In this document: positions 46,581 to 58,510 of the stretch, one piece after another
Position numbering within the stretch: the stretch's first letter is position 1
How the letters are laid out: each line of letters starts with the position of its first letter
Assembly (NCBI GenBank): GCA_905250125.1
Contig: CAJNOL010000215.1
Coordinates: 1 to 64,000 of the forward strand
DNA from: Rotaria sordida
Taxonomy: Eukaryota > Rotifera > Eurotatoria > Philodinida > Philodinidae
Direction: 5' to 3'
Length of the DNA stretch: 64,000 nt
The notes under the pieces: generated by a model
Seen by the model: the letters and a program-made list of their open reading frames with translations, nothing else
What the model was told of the DNA's origin: nothing
Database searches by the model: none
Program-made: the position numbers and the translations under genes

Positions 46581-49378
46581 ATTATTAAGTAATTAAAAAA
46601 AATGCATCGAATTATGAATTTATTTTTATTTGATCATGAAAATCTTAGAAGAATTATTCACTTTTCATTATAAAGTTCTATGTCATTGAAATATACAATA
46701 TTTTCCTAATTAGTACGAAAGAAAAAAAAAATAATAATAATTCAGCAAAAGCACGTTTTAGTCATTTCCGTTTGTTATACATGATCTGAAATTAATTATA
46801 AGCATTCGTTATTCATTGCTCTTTTTTTTTCATATAATCATGTGTAACAATATAGAATTTACAAGTACCATTGATTAAAACTGAGATCAAACAGTACTTT
46901 TTTTTTTTTTAAAAATGACGTCTGTTCTTCTATCCAACGTCATTCAAATTAATTAATAATCAAAACCATTTATTCAGTTATATATCTCTGAATTACATTG
47001 TAATTTCGAACTTATAAAATATTTCATTCAAATCCAGAACTCAATTTATATCTATCCTATTAATAATATTACACATATTTATTGTGTATGCTATTTTTTA
47101 AATTCACACGACTAGATTTTTAATATATCCGATTAACATTCTTGCATACAATCATTCATGTTTCCTTTTTCTTATTATTATCTTAAAAATCTCTATGATT
47201 AATTTTCAATAGATAATACTTGTCAAAAAAAAAAAAAAAAAAAGGAAAACATAAATGATATATAAATTGAAATATAATTACTAATTAAAATCAAATATTG
47301 TAATCTGAGAAAATTCAAAACACAAAAAAAAATCTAACAAATCATTTATTGTGTGATTTAATAGGAATATCATTTTTATTCAATACATATTCCTAATGGA
47401 ATACTTTATAGATCAATAATGCATTTTGTCATTATAAACTAACAGCAAATATAAAAAGAAAAGTTCGACAAGAGAATTTCTCGATAATTTTTCAAAATGA
47501 GCAATTTGTTGTTAAAATATTTGTCACCAATAATAATACTGTTGATTATATTGTAATATTAATAATAGCATGAAAACCTTTCTAAAACAGATGGCAAAAT
47601 ATATCGCCTACTTAAAGCATTAATATGCCGATTGAATTAGAGTAATGTTATTCTTGATAATACTATATGTTTTTAGGCGACTCATAAGCCAAAAAAATAG
47701 AATGAAAATGACAACATATTTACTATTTTGTGTATGCCATCCAAACATTTTCACCAAATGTATGATCATGAAAATATTCACTATGACTTGCGGAGAAACA
47801 AATCTATGATTGTTTTTTTTATGTAAAATATATTTCTATATAATAATAACTGAAATATATAGAAGATTAAATCAATAAAAAATTGTTTTCTGGTCTCGAA
47901 CATACACTAATAAAGTTTATTCTTGGTTAATTTACTACGACAATTCTATGTATTTATAATCAACAGATAAAGCCCATCAATCAATAGTTAATCTGTATTG
48001 ACAAGACAGGATCAAAGAAAAAACAAATCATTTTATATTTCTCATCATGATCTTCATTTTCACATCAATATTAGAATACAAATAACAGAAACAAATTGAT
48101 AAATAAAGTAAGAAACCAAACAATATAGAATTCATATGGAAAAATAAAAAGCAGAAAAAACCCAAGATGACTCTATAAATGCCTTTATCGTTTTCTTCCC
48201 TTTTTCTTTTCTTTCTTCCCTTTTTTTCCTTTAGACATACTAATAACGTTCGTCGATAGATGCATCTCTTTTTTTTTTGACGATAGTTATCATTTCTATG
48301 TTTCTTCCACTTTACTTTACAAGTGACTTTGTCATAGAAAATTTTTTCTTCTTTTATTCGTATGTCATCTTTAAAATATCATTTTAGTTAACAATGACAG
48401 TTACAAATGAGCAATATTTAAAATATTAACATTTTATAATGACTTGTTTTTGTATTATGATGTATATAATTTCTTTACATTTTTCAAATCTGATTATATT
48501 TGAAAAATGAAAGCATTATTTTATTATAACTAAAGTCAACCTTAATTAAAGAAGTATGATCATATTTCTATGACAGGTTGCGGAAATTGTGTTTTTTTTT
48601 TTCCTTCTACTTTTGTTTTCTGATTCAATGAATATATATATATATATCTATGACATTTCTCGTTGCTTCTCAAGAACATTTTAATGCTAGTATGCACTCG
48701 TTTTCTATATTACTATTCTTATTCACTAGTAAGATGATGGATTTCTCTACTTAATGGAATGGTCCCATGAAACTTAAGGATCAAAGAGAACGTGTTATTA
48801 CGCTCATTTTGCATTTTTTTTCTCTCTCTCTCTCTTTTTCGCTTGATGTTGTTTATGAGCACGGTCTTGCTTCGTACGCTTGAAGACAAATCGAATGATC
48901 GCTTATGGCATCGTCACAACGACTCTTCATTTAATCAAATGGATGAAAGAAAAGAAATGACAGTAGGACTAGGTTTCTTTTTTTCTTCTTATATATTTAA
49001 GATTGAGCTCTTTTTTTTTTCTTCTCTCATTTTTTCATTGTGTACGATGAAAAAAGATGCAAGTTTCCATGATTTATTCATTGTTGTCATTTGTTTTTTT
49101 GTTATGAATATGAGTTTCCTACACATCTAAACATATGCATACTCAATAAAATTGCTTTTAGATTAGGATAAAAGAAAATCAAACAACACATAGATAATCT
49201 TAAGTATTGCATTTAAATAAAAAACTTTAGTTAAGACCATATATCACAGATACAACGAGCAAAAATAAGCTTAGATTATAAAGGAGAAAAAAAGGATAGG
49301 TTTTTCTTTTTTCTTTTTTTGTTGTAACCTATCGAAGATGTGTTTATTGTCATTGTCTTGTTTTTTGTAGATAGACGA
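46581..49378. other. Intergenic stretch, no gene seen
   Basis: AT-rich with homopolymer A/T runs, a (TC)n tract at about 48825-48839 and TA runs. Short frames have no codon bias. Confidence 0.45.
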
Positions 49379-49509
49379 TGGAACAGACAAATGCGACAAA
49401 CGTTAGAAATTCTTTAACTCTTGACATTGATCGACTGATGGATCCTCGAAAAAGTCAAATCGATTTGTTAAGTGGAAATATTACAGAAGCAAATTTCATT
49501 ATAAATGAG
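49379..49509 (+). CDS. Isolated first coding exon of an unresolved gene
   Basis: A strong acceptor (TTTTTTGTAG) is followed after a few bases by ATG and 41 codons (MEQTNATNVRNSLTLDIDRL start, then MDPRKSQIDLLSGNITEANF) ending at a consensus donor GAG|GTAAGT in phase 0. Codon use is that of real exons. No following exon was found before the decayed gene at 50114. Because the ParA-type gene's second exon at 56929 also begins in phase 0, this could be an alternative distal first exon for it, 7.4 kb upstream; a lost gene is the other possibility. Family unknown. Confidence 0.4.
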
Positions 49510-50113
49510 GTAAGTTTTTGATTTTATATAAAGAAATATAGAATAAGAGATACAAAAGAAAATGAGTTTCTTTTTTTTTTTTTTGCTATATATAAACTTG
49601 TATAAAGAATTATTTAAATAAGAAATATAATAGTAGAGCAATATGAAAGAAACCTTTTTTTTTCCTATTAAAATTATATACGGTATGATTAATAAATATG
49701 ATTCGTATTCATTGATCTTTGAAATTTTTAATATAATAAAATCATTTTCTCAGAAATGCGATCAATAGAGAAATCAATTGTTTTTTAAGATAATTTGATC
49801 AATATCATGATATTTTATATAACTTAAGCATTAAAAGAAATATCGAATTTTGTAAAACTGTATAAATATATATATATATGTGTGTATTCGTATTTCTCTT
49901 GGATCACTATTGCATAAGTAATAAAATTGCAATTATCTTCCATCAATATGCGTATCTATATATATATATATATAGATTAATATTAGATAAAAATGAGTAT
50001 ACTGATAGTGTATTTAAAGAAAAATGTTATCTATTTTCGTATTCATTCTCCGATGGATCATTGTATTAACTAGGGATCCGTTATTTACAACGAAACTCGA
50101 TATCTGAATAGTA

Positions 50114-51550
50114 TGTGATGGATTAGATCGTGTATTACCTACATATGATCAAGTAGAAAATATAAAATCGAATAAGTTTATTGGAATTTTCTATTTTTTT
50201 TATGAATTAAAAATGACGCTAGTTATAAAACAGGTCCATATGATGTAACAAAAATTTAATAAATGCTATATGAGATCCATTATATGAATTTCATCATTGG
50301 CATTAACCATTATTTAAATTATTATTTAATGGATAATGAATTTATAATAAGAAAACATACACAAATGTTAGCTGATGCTGATACATTAATTTTAAATGCA
50401 ACAAATGCATTTATATATTATAATATTTATATGGATATAAGATGAAAATTAATACGTATACTAAAATTTTGCTGTATAACATAGTCATCTAGTGAACCAA
50501 CAATTCGAAAATTATATGAAAATTTATATAGTTAAAATCTTTATAGAGATTTATGGGTTTTTTTTTTGAATGACCAACCACTTTATTTGTAAATCCAGAT
50601 AGCTTTTCATCAGATTATACGTGAATCATTGACATGGACAAAAGATCAACAATGGTATGGTATGGTGATGGTCGTAATAAATGACCATGAATTGATAATT
50701 ATTCACAAGAACGTAGTTTAAATGAAGACAGACAAATTGAACAAATATGTATGACAGTTGCTGGTCATTCTGTTATGAATAATGATCGTTCATATGATGA
50801 TTCAATTCAACATGTATCCGAACAAATAAATCCCATGATAGGTATTTAGTTTTCTCAACCATGGGAACAAGTATTAAAAATCGATCCATCATTTGTCACT
50901 GGTTGGAATGAATGGATCGTATAATGTTTTATTCAAACAAGTACACAAAATTCTTTCATTGGTAAAACAATGATCAATAGGTGCAAGATTTTTTTTTTTT
51001 TGTTGATAAATTCATTCAAGAATATTTATGTGATATATAGACATCAAAATAATAATTATTATTATCAACTTATTAGTTATGTTCGTCATATTAAAGGTAT
51101 GTCTAAATGAGAAATTTCTTCGCAATCAATCAAGTTTTTTTTAACAATGAAATAATGTTGCATCATATTATCTTGATGATTTATTTAATATTCGATCTCG
51201 TAATCATCCATAATATAGTAATCATGGTAGACAACTTATTGATTATAGTCAATGAAATAAATTTTGGAAAGAATGTACATAGCATATGATGAAATAAATT
51301 TATATTTCTATGTACGTTCAAATGAATTATGAATAGAAGAAAATTAATTTAATTTGATTATTTCTTAATATTGATAGTAATTATTCATTCAATAGGTTGA
51401 ATTAGTTTTGATTATTTAGTTGATTTAAGCGAAAGTCAACTAAAGAAAAATCTAGATAATACCGGTCATTGATAATATCAAGAAATGATAACTATTATAA
51501 ATAGTAGATATAATAAATTACATTTTACTCTTTTCTATCAATCACTTCAT
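50114..51550 (+). pseudogene. Decayed hydrolase-like gene with WNEW motif (non-animal type)
   Basis: Coding-like fragments on the + strand appear in several frames separated by stops and shifts: CDGLDRVLPTYDQV and NKFIGIFYF at 50114-50215, GPYDVTKI near 50234, FIIRKHTQMLADAD and NATNAFIYYN at 50340-50420, IRESLTWTKDQQWYG near 50617, EDRQIEQICMTVAGHSVMNN near 50724, and PWEQVLKIDPSFVTGWNEW ending at 50914. These resemble bacterial-type proteins with a (beta/alpha)8-like layout, an IRKHAQML-type helix and a WNEW motif as seen in glycoside hydrolases of the GH71/GH99 kind. At least five stops break it. Order and spacing of the fragments are those of a single former gene without obvious introns. 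Family name is an inference. Confidence 0.55.
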
Positions 51551-54090
51551 ATTAATAACACAAGAATCAATTTGTAATTTAAATGGTTGTTAGTCGATTC
51601 TTTATTTACATTTAGTTCGCTCCATTTTATTGATATAAGGAGATTCAATACCGAATAGAAGATTTACATATATATATATATGATTCAAATAGAATAAATA
51701 GAAAAAAAAATAATAAAAATTAATATTTCTATGAATAATGTTATAAACAAAAATATCTATTATTTGTAAAAAGAAAAAACTATGTGTGTTTTGTATGGCA
51801 TCGAGTGATTTTTTTTTTTCTTTACTTTTATGTCATCCTACGCATAAAATGTTATTCGTTCGACATGCACTATGAATGAAGTTGAGAACGTGCTCAATGA
51901 TGAAATCAAAGTCTTTTTTAAGATCATAATTGCGTTATTAACGATGAGCCGGAAACTGCTACCACCATTACAGGCATCGTTATCGTGCATTGATGAATCT
52001 GTTATTTCTTTTTTTTCTCTTGTAGTCAACAAGTTAAGAGAGGAGAAATTGTTAATGCGTTCATGATTTATTAACATAGTGCTAAAAATTACATTTCATG
52101 TTTTGTTATTTAGTAAAATTAAACTAATTTTACGCAGTTTTTCAGTATAAATACGAATATACACATATATAAATTAGTTTTTTTTTTGTGTATCGGTAGT
52201 TTTCTTTTCTTCTTTTTATCTCTTTTATACATTCCAAACTGTTCGTAAACGTCTACTAAACTTTTATATCACTTTATTGACAGTTGTTTCCGTTCATCAG
52301 TTAGGCACACTTTTGTCTACAATAATTTTCCGTCCTCCTCCTGTCTTTCTTTTATACGCTATACTTTCCATTTTTTTTTTTGACTATGCCAATAACGCGG
52401 ATGTTCGTTGATTGATGGTTCTATTGAGAGGTCTTCAGAAGAGTGTGTGCATACACACGCGTGCACACATATTGGCATTAAACAGTAGTAGCAAGTTAAT
52501 GATGTGTGCAAATGTGGTAATTGAAGCTTTCTTGCTATCTGTCTATTTCATGTGGACCTGTTCGGTTGTTATTCTAGCATGATTTATGCATATCGAGTTA
52601 TTGTTACTATTCCAGGTTTTTTTTTCTCTTCTCCATCTCAACTAGATATATATATATATATATCTATTTGAGTTAGATATAAATACGTATCTACAGTCCT
52701 CTTAGCACCCTACAGTCGTTTGCATGTAGCTGGTGTTTTTTTTTCAAGATGCAACGACAAGAACGATGACGTGCATATTTTATCTATTTTGGATGTGCGC
52801 GCACTTCTCCGTTTTTCTTTTTTTTTTTTTTTTTTGGTGACGTGACAGAAATGATTCTATATAGGACTTGTTATTTTTCATTTGTTGCGCAAATATAAAG
52901 ACACAAATTCTTTTTCATACAAATATACAAATATATACAAGTTTGATTGATTCTTGAAATTAGTTTATGATCAAATTGAATGAAAGAAATATATGGATGA
53001 TAAAAAGAAAGAAGAAAAAAAAGAACGAATGTAGCAATATATAACATCGAAGAAGATGGAAAAAAAAGTGATAGTAATTGTTATTATAGAGAAAACATGC
53101 ATCAAAGAATAAGACAACAACAGATAGGAAATGTGTGAGAGAGATAAACAGTATAGACAGCAAGAAAAAGAACTATCGAACGACCTCTATTACATCTTTC
53201 TAAATATAAACACATTATCATCATCGTCATCAACTTCATTTGACACTACTTTATATCTGTTTGTTTTGTTTTACTTTTAGAATTTTGTAGTTTTTCTTTT
53301 TTCTTTTGTTTTTTGCTTTTTTCGTTGTTGTTATTAGACAATGTTAGTAGAACTATGTTCTAGCACATGCATTTACCCACATGCGCACCGTCTTTTAAAC
53401 TTTTTGTCTCCGTGGATTTGAGCGTTTCGTCGGCGGTTGTCGTTCTCTTTCTCTCCTTCTCCTTCTTCTTCTTCTTCTTCTTCTTCTGCTTCTACTTCTT
53501 CTTGTGCTTTAACTCGCTTTTCTTTTGCACGAGTCGTACGTCTTTGTCTCAACAACAACGACGCAAGGGCACACCATTTTATCCGATCATATATACAAGA
53601 GGCAGCCAACCAACATTACAATCTTCGATGTGTGTATGTGAGTGTATGTGTGTGTGCGTGATGTGAATTAGAGAGGGAGAAGCGACAAGAGATAGACACA
53701 GAGAGGGGGATGGAGAGAAAGAGAGTAGGCAAGAGCGGATCTGCTCGTTTCTGTTATTGCTGCTGTTGTCGTTGTCGATGCGAACAGCCGGGAATGTGAA
53801 AGGGAGGGAAAATACCGCTGCTGGTGTTGCTTCTGACTCTGATTGTCCTCCATCTTGTTGCTCTTTTCCATCTTCTTCTTCTTTTTTTTTTTAATCTTGT
53901 TGTCGTTGTTGCATACTTATTAATTGTTTTTGTCAATATACCATCATACTATTTATTTTATTGTAAAAAAGGTAGGGAAAGTGAGAACAAAAGCAAGATT
54001 ATTTATTGTCTTGTTTGATATTCTATTTCTACATATCATGATGTAGACTATAATTCTATATTTGGAGATGATTTTTACATTATTATTAAC
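51551..54090. other. Intergenic, pyrimidine-rich in part
   Basis: Contains polypyrimidine tracts, among them (CTT)n at about 53455-53505, and a GC-richer section 53360-53900 with no supported coding frame. ORFs on both strands there are low-complexity by-products. Confidence 0.4.
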
Positions 54091-54258
54091 GGAAACTCGA
54101 GATCTCCAACGAAGGCGGAAGTATGGACATGGTTATCAGTTGTCTTTAACGGATCGTCGTCGTATTAACGACAATTGACGATACGACCATATATATCGAG
54201 CAATACGTACGATTCATGCTACGCTCGCGATATCAACAAATACTTCCATCAACAGGTA
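54091..54258 (+). other. Exon-like island, possibly a 5' untranslated exon
   Basis: A block of about 170 bases with CGTCGTCGT-like words and balanced composition ends CAACAG followed by GTATGAG, a good donor. No single frame is open across it, so if it is an exon it is non-coding or part of a broken gene. An acceptor-like tract ends at 54720 (TTTTGTAG). Could belong to the ParA-type gene downstream. Confidence 0.25.
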
Positions 54259-56352
54259 TGAGACATCTATATTAAGCTTGGTTGTTTATTTAAAAGGTTT
54301 ATATAAAAAAAAAAAAACTTTTATTAACTTGACGTCTTCTCGAAAAGTTCATAAAAGTATGTGTTCAATGCAATTAGTCTAAGGAAAAAATATATAATAT
54401 ATATATACACTTTGCAACTTAAAGCATTTTTTTCATACATCTGTGGTTTCCCACCTGCTTGACATGTGATTCTATTAAAGTGCACGTATATGCTTGGTCG
54501 CGCAGTTCATTCTATATTCTTGTTATTCTTTTTTTTTCTCCTTCAAAATTATTGCACGATACAACATCACTCACGTCATATATTGCGCACATAGTTAATC
54601 CTGACAATATTGTGTTCTCGTGTCATCATTAATTTCAATGTATACTTTATTCTTCTTTATTGCATGTATCAGTATCTAATATATCGACCAATGTCTTTTT
54701 TTTTCTTTTCTCTTTTGTAGTGTCATTGCATTTTATAAGAGAAAAAAAGAAAATGTGCTCAACCTTATCCGGAAGTCGTCAACTATTCTTAGCATAATTG
54801 CATGGTACGCTTTGTTCATAAGCTTGTTCCTTTCACTTTCGGATTATATTAAACTAACAAGTTCTGTCATCCAAAGCATATATGCATTAGTCGTGAATTT
54901 ATATATATATATATATATAGATATATATATTATATATAGATCACTTTCTATTTCTTTCATCGGATTGATGAAAATAGTTAATCAAATTATTCTTCATGGA
55001 TGATGATGATGAGTAGAAACGAGAAAAAAAAATGTTGAAATTGACTGTGAACGACAGTCGTTCTTGAACATGAAAAGCTTTTTTTAGGGTTTTTTTTTTT
55101 TCTTTATAAACACAAAGAAAAAGCAACTTTCATGACGAGTATATCTATATGTCATTTATAAAAAAAGAAAAAGAAAGAAGAGAGAAACTAAGAATCTATA
55201 TAAATATATTTATATACATATGTATTGTTTCTTATTATTGATGAACTTCCGTATATCTTAAATATATCTTATATTTTTCAAAATGATAGTTAAATTGATA
55301 GGTTTTGTCTTTACAACTCTTATATCATTTTCTCATTTATTTTTCGTAATTAGAATAGAGAAAATCGATTATTAGAACGATTTACTTAGATATATTATTT
55401 TCTATTATATTTATTACTGCTTTCTTTTTTAAATGATTCCAATGAAGCTGAAGAAATGAACTAAGTATTAATCAGAAATTGAAGTGCACTTTGAATCAAA
55501 TGAATGCATGTGTGAGAAAGCGAAAAAACGATCAATTGAGTGTATCTCGTCTTTTCTTTATATTCCGCTTTTCTTTTTTCTTATTTTAAATAAAAAAAAA
55601 GATGAAGAAGGAAGTCATATAAGGAAAATAGGAAATATTTCTATTGCTCCACATGTCGAACTGATTGATCAGAGCCAAAAAAAGAAATTTACGCATAGAT
55701 ATTTATATATATATATAAATGCACATACATTCACATGAGAAATAATGTTTTTTGTAGAGTTTCTAAGGAACCATAAAAAAATAAGGCTGAAACTTGCAAT
55801 GTCTTTCTGCTAAGTATATTAAATGCAAATGCGACTAGAGATGTGTAACATATTGAGACACATAATATGCACATACAAATATGCTAAAAAAGAACGAAAA
55901 GTCATTAATAGAAGAACATAAGAGAAAGACTAGTTTCAGGTTTTCTCGTTTTGTTGCTGTTAGCAATGGTAGAATAGAACAGGGAAAGAAAAGAGAGAAC
56001 GGAGTGAAAGACAATCGACTGGTTTGCCCGATACTTTTTTCTTCTTTCTCTTTTTCTCATTGCTTCTTTATACGGCAGCCGATAGAGACATCGTTGTCGT
56101 TTAGCTTTTATGATTGTTAAAGGAGAAAACGGAGAACAAGGCTCTAGGCTTTTCTCTATGCCGCTGTTGATGCTGCGCACAGTGTCGATCGCGTGTTGTT
56201 GTACAAATAGTTAATTAAAGCAACTGTTTCTTCTACTTGTTGTCACTCTATCGACTGCAACTATAACGTTGTAACAAGGGACGACAAATAGGTGGTCAAA
56301 CGACCATCATCGCTTTTTTTTTTCGTCTAATATTACAACTCCTACAAATACG
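54259..56352. other. Upstream region of the ParA-type gene
   Basis: AT-rich with TA runs to about 55750; the last 450 bases (55900-56340) are GC-richer and lack introns or long frames, consistent with promoter and 5' UTR sequence. Confidence 0.4.
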
Positions 56353-58510
56353 ATGACAACCACAACATCATCATCATCATCAGCATCAAAAACAACATCT
56401 GCTTCAGTAGCCACTGTTAATGTTCCGTCCCCGACGGGCAAGGTTTGCAGTTGCATTTCTTTTTTTGGATTAATTTATATATTTATTAATTGAAGATATG
56501 ATTGAGCTCGAGTAATATAGTAACTGTAGTAGTAGTATTAATCGTAATAATAGTTTCTTTATGTGAAAATGATGACGATAATGCATATTAACGATTCATC
56601 TATATATCCGACTCTCTGTTGTTCTATCGATGTCATTTCGATGACATGACAGACAGCAATACATACATTGTATGACAACTAAAATCGTGCAATAAAAAGA
56701 TTATTTAACGGCATATACAAAAATAAAGAAAACGAAAGAAAAAATTGTCTTCAAGGTATATTATGTACGTTTTTTTTTCACAATTTATTATCGAGTACCT
56801 TGGTCTTGAGTACATTTATATGTAATATATATATATATATATACATGAATGAGACCTTTCATGAAAAACAAAATACATTCATTAATAATATCTTTTCCAT
56901 GTGTTTACATATTCATTTATATGTTTAGAAAATGCCATTGGAGGGAAGCTATGTGGTGTGGAATAATCGTGGTGGTTCGGGAAAAACAAATTTAACTTAT
57001 CATTTAGCTATTAAATATGCTTATAGAAATCCAGATAAAACTGTTCTTGTTGTTGATATGTGTCCACAAGCTGATCTTAGTCATGCTTTTCTTGGTAAGA
57101 AGAAAATGTAAAGAAAAAAAAAACAAAGAAAGAAAAACATAGTTGAAAATCAAATTAATTCTTAATAAAGAACAATAGTACATGATAATTTGTTTTTCTT
57201 TTTAATTTAATTAGGTGATGATGAAGAAGGACGTGATTATGTTTCACAAATAGGTTCACTTAAAAAAGATCCAATGATACTTGATGGACAACAACGTATA
57301 CCACGAACAATATCAGGTTATCTCGATATATATACATCAGTTGGTTTACCAAATAATGTTGATCCACGAACATTTTTATTTAATGTATCCAAATTTAACA
57401 ATCAATTACCTCGTAATGTAAATAAAGAAAAAAAAAATTTCTCTTCTCTTTTTTTTTTTGTTATAGAAATTTAAAATAAAAAAAAAAAATTTATTGTTAT
57501 TTTTTAAATAGGTTTATCTATTATGCGGTGATACATCCCTTGAATTATTAGGTAAAGCAATGGATTTAAAACGAAGTTCACATACAATAACTCCTTATGC
57601 CAATCCATGGCGTACAATAACACAAAGTTTACGTGCATTTGTACATAAAATAGGCGAAAGACGTGGAATTAAATTAATGACATTTATTGATACAAATTCA
57701 TCCTTCAGTGTTTGTACTGAAATAGCATTAACAGCTGCTGATCGTCTTATTTTACCTGTTAGCGAAGATCATCTACATCGAAATGGTTTCGAATATCTTT
57801 TTAGGTATTCAAAAAGAAAAAAAACAAAAAAAAAAGACTAAATCTTGTTTTTTTTTTTTGTTTTTTCTAGTCTTCTTTATGGTTTTTCCCAACCGTCCAG
57901 TATTTATTATTATTATCGTCATTATAGTTTTTATTATCGAGCTGATGAAAATGGTGTTAAATTACCTAAAATACATTTAATTTTATGTAAAGTAGCATCA
58001 TCTAATAAAGAATCAAAAATAGGTATTGGTGGTAATGTACCAACAGCTGAAGAAATTGATAAATGTTGGCGTTTTGTTTATGATACATATACAAAACATC
58101 GTGATGCATTTGAAATACGTACATCATCAATGTCAACAGTATCACCATCAAGTGAAAGAGGTGCATCGATTGCACCACGTTTTTCATCAATCTCATTAAC
58201 ACCATCATTAATACATGAACAACGTCATTCATTATCAACACCTGCAACACCATCATCAATAAGTCATTGTCATAATCATATAAATAATTTAAGTAATTTA
58301 ACACAACAACAATATCAAATACAAACATTTGAAGAATTCATGCGACAATATGTAATGCATCTTGGAAATGAAACAAATGTTGTATCACGTATAGCTGTCA
58401 AATCTCATTCACCAATACTTGCTGTTAAACATCCACATCATTCACATGAATATCAAATATGTGCACAAACTTTTGACAAAACATTAAATGATATTGTTGA
58501 ACGTATTTGA
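56353..58510 (+). CDS. ParA/MinD-type P-loop ATPase
   Basis: Five exons (56353-56442, 56929-57094, 57215-57417, 57512-57804, 57871-58510) give 463 residues. After a Thr/Ser-rich first exon, YVVWNNRGGSGKTNLTYHLA carries the P-loop (G45-x2-GKT, 45-50); the signature lysine of deviant Walker A motifs (KGGxGKT) is replaced by Arg44. VLVVDMCPQADLSHAF is the following A' motif with Asp73 and the PQ-x-DL/NL signature of ParA/Soj proteins. FIDTNSSFS with Asp213 is the Walker B motif, followed by EIALTAADRLILPV, again ParA-like. The C-terminal 200 residues are Ser/Pro/Thr/His-rich in part and not recognised. ParA/Soj proteins act in plasmid and chromosome partitioning in bacteria and are not a standard animal family, so lateral acquisition followed by intron gain is likely. 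Cellular role here unknown. Confidence 0.8.

Noticed and set aside
53367..53936. Cluster of ORFs on both strands around the CTT-rich tract
   Set aside because: Low-complexity Ser/Phe or Glu/Arg products of a simple repeat; no splice or homology support.
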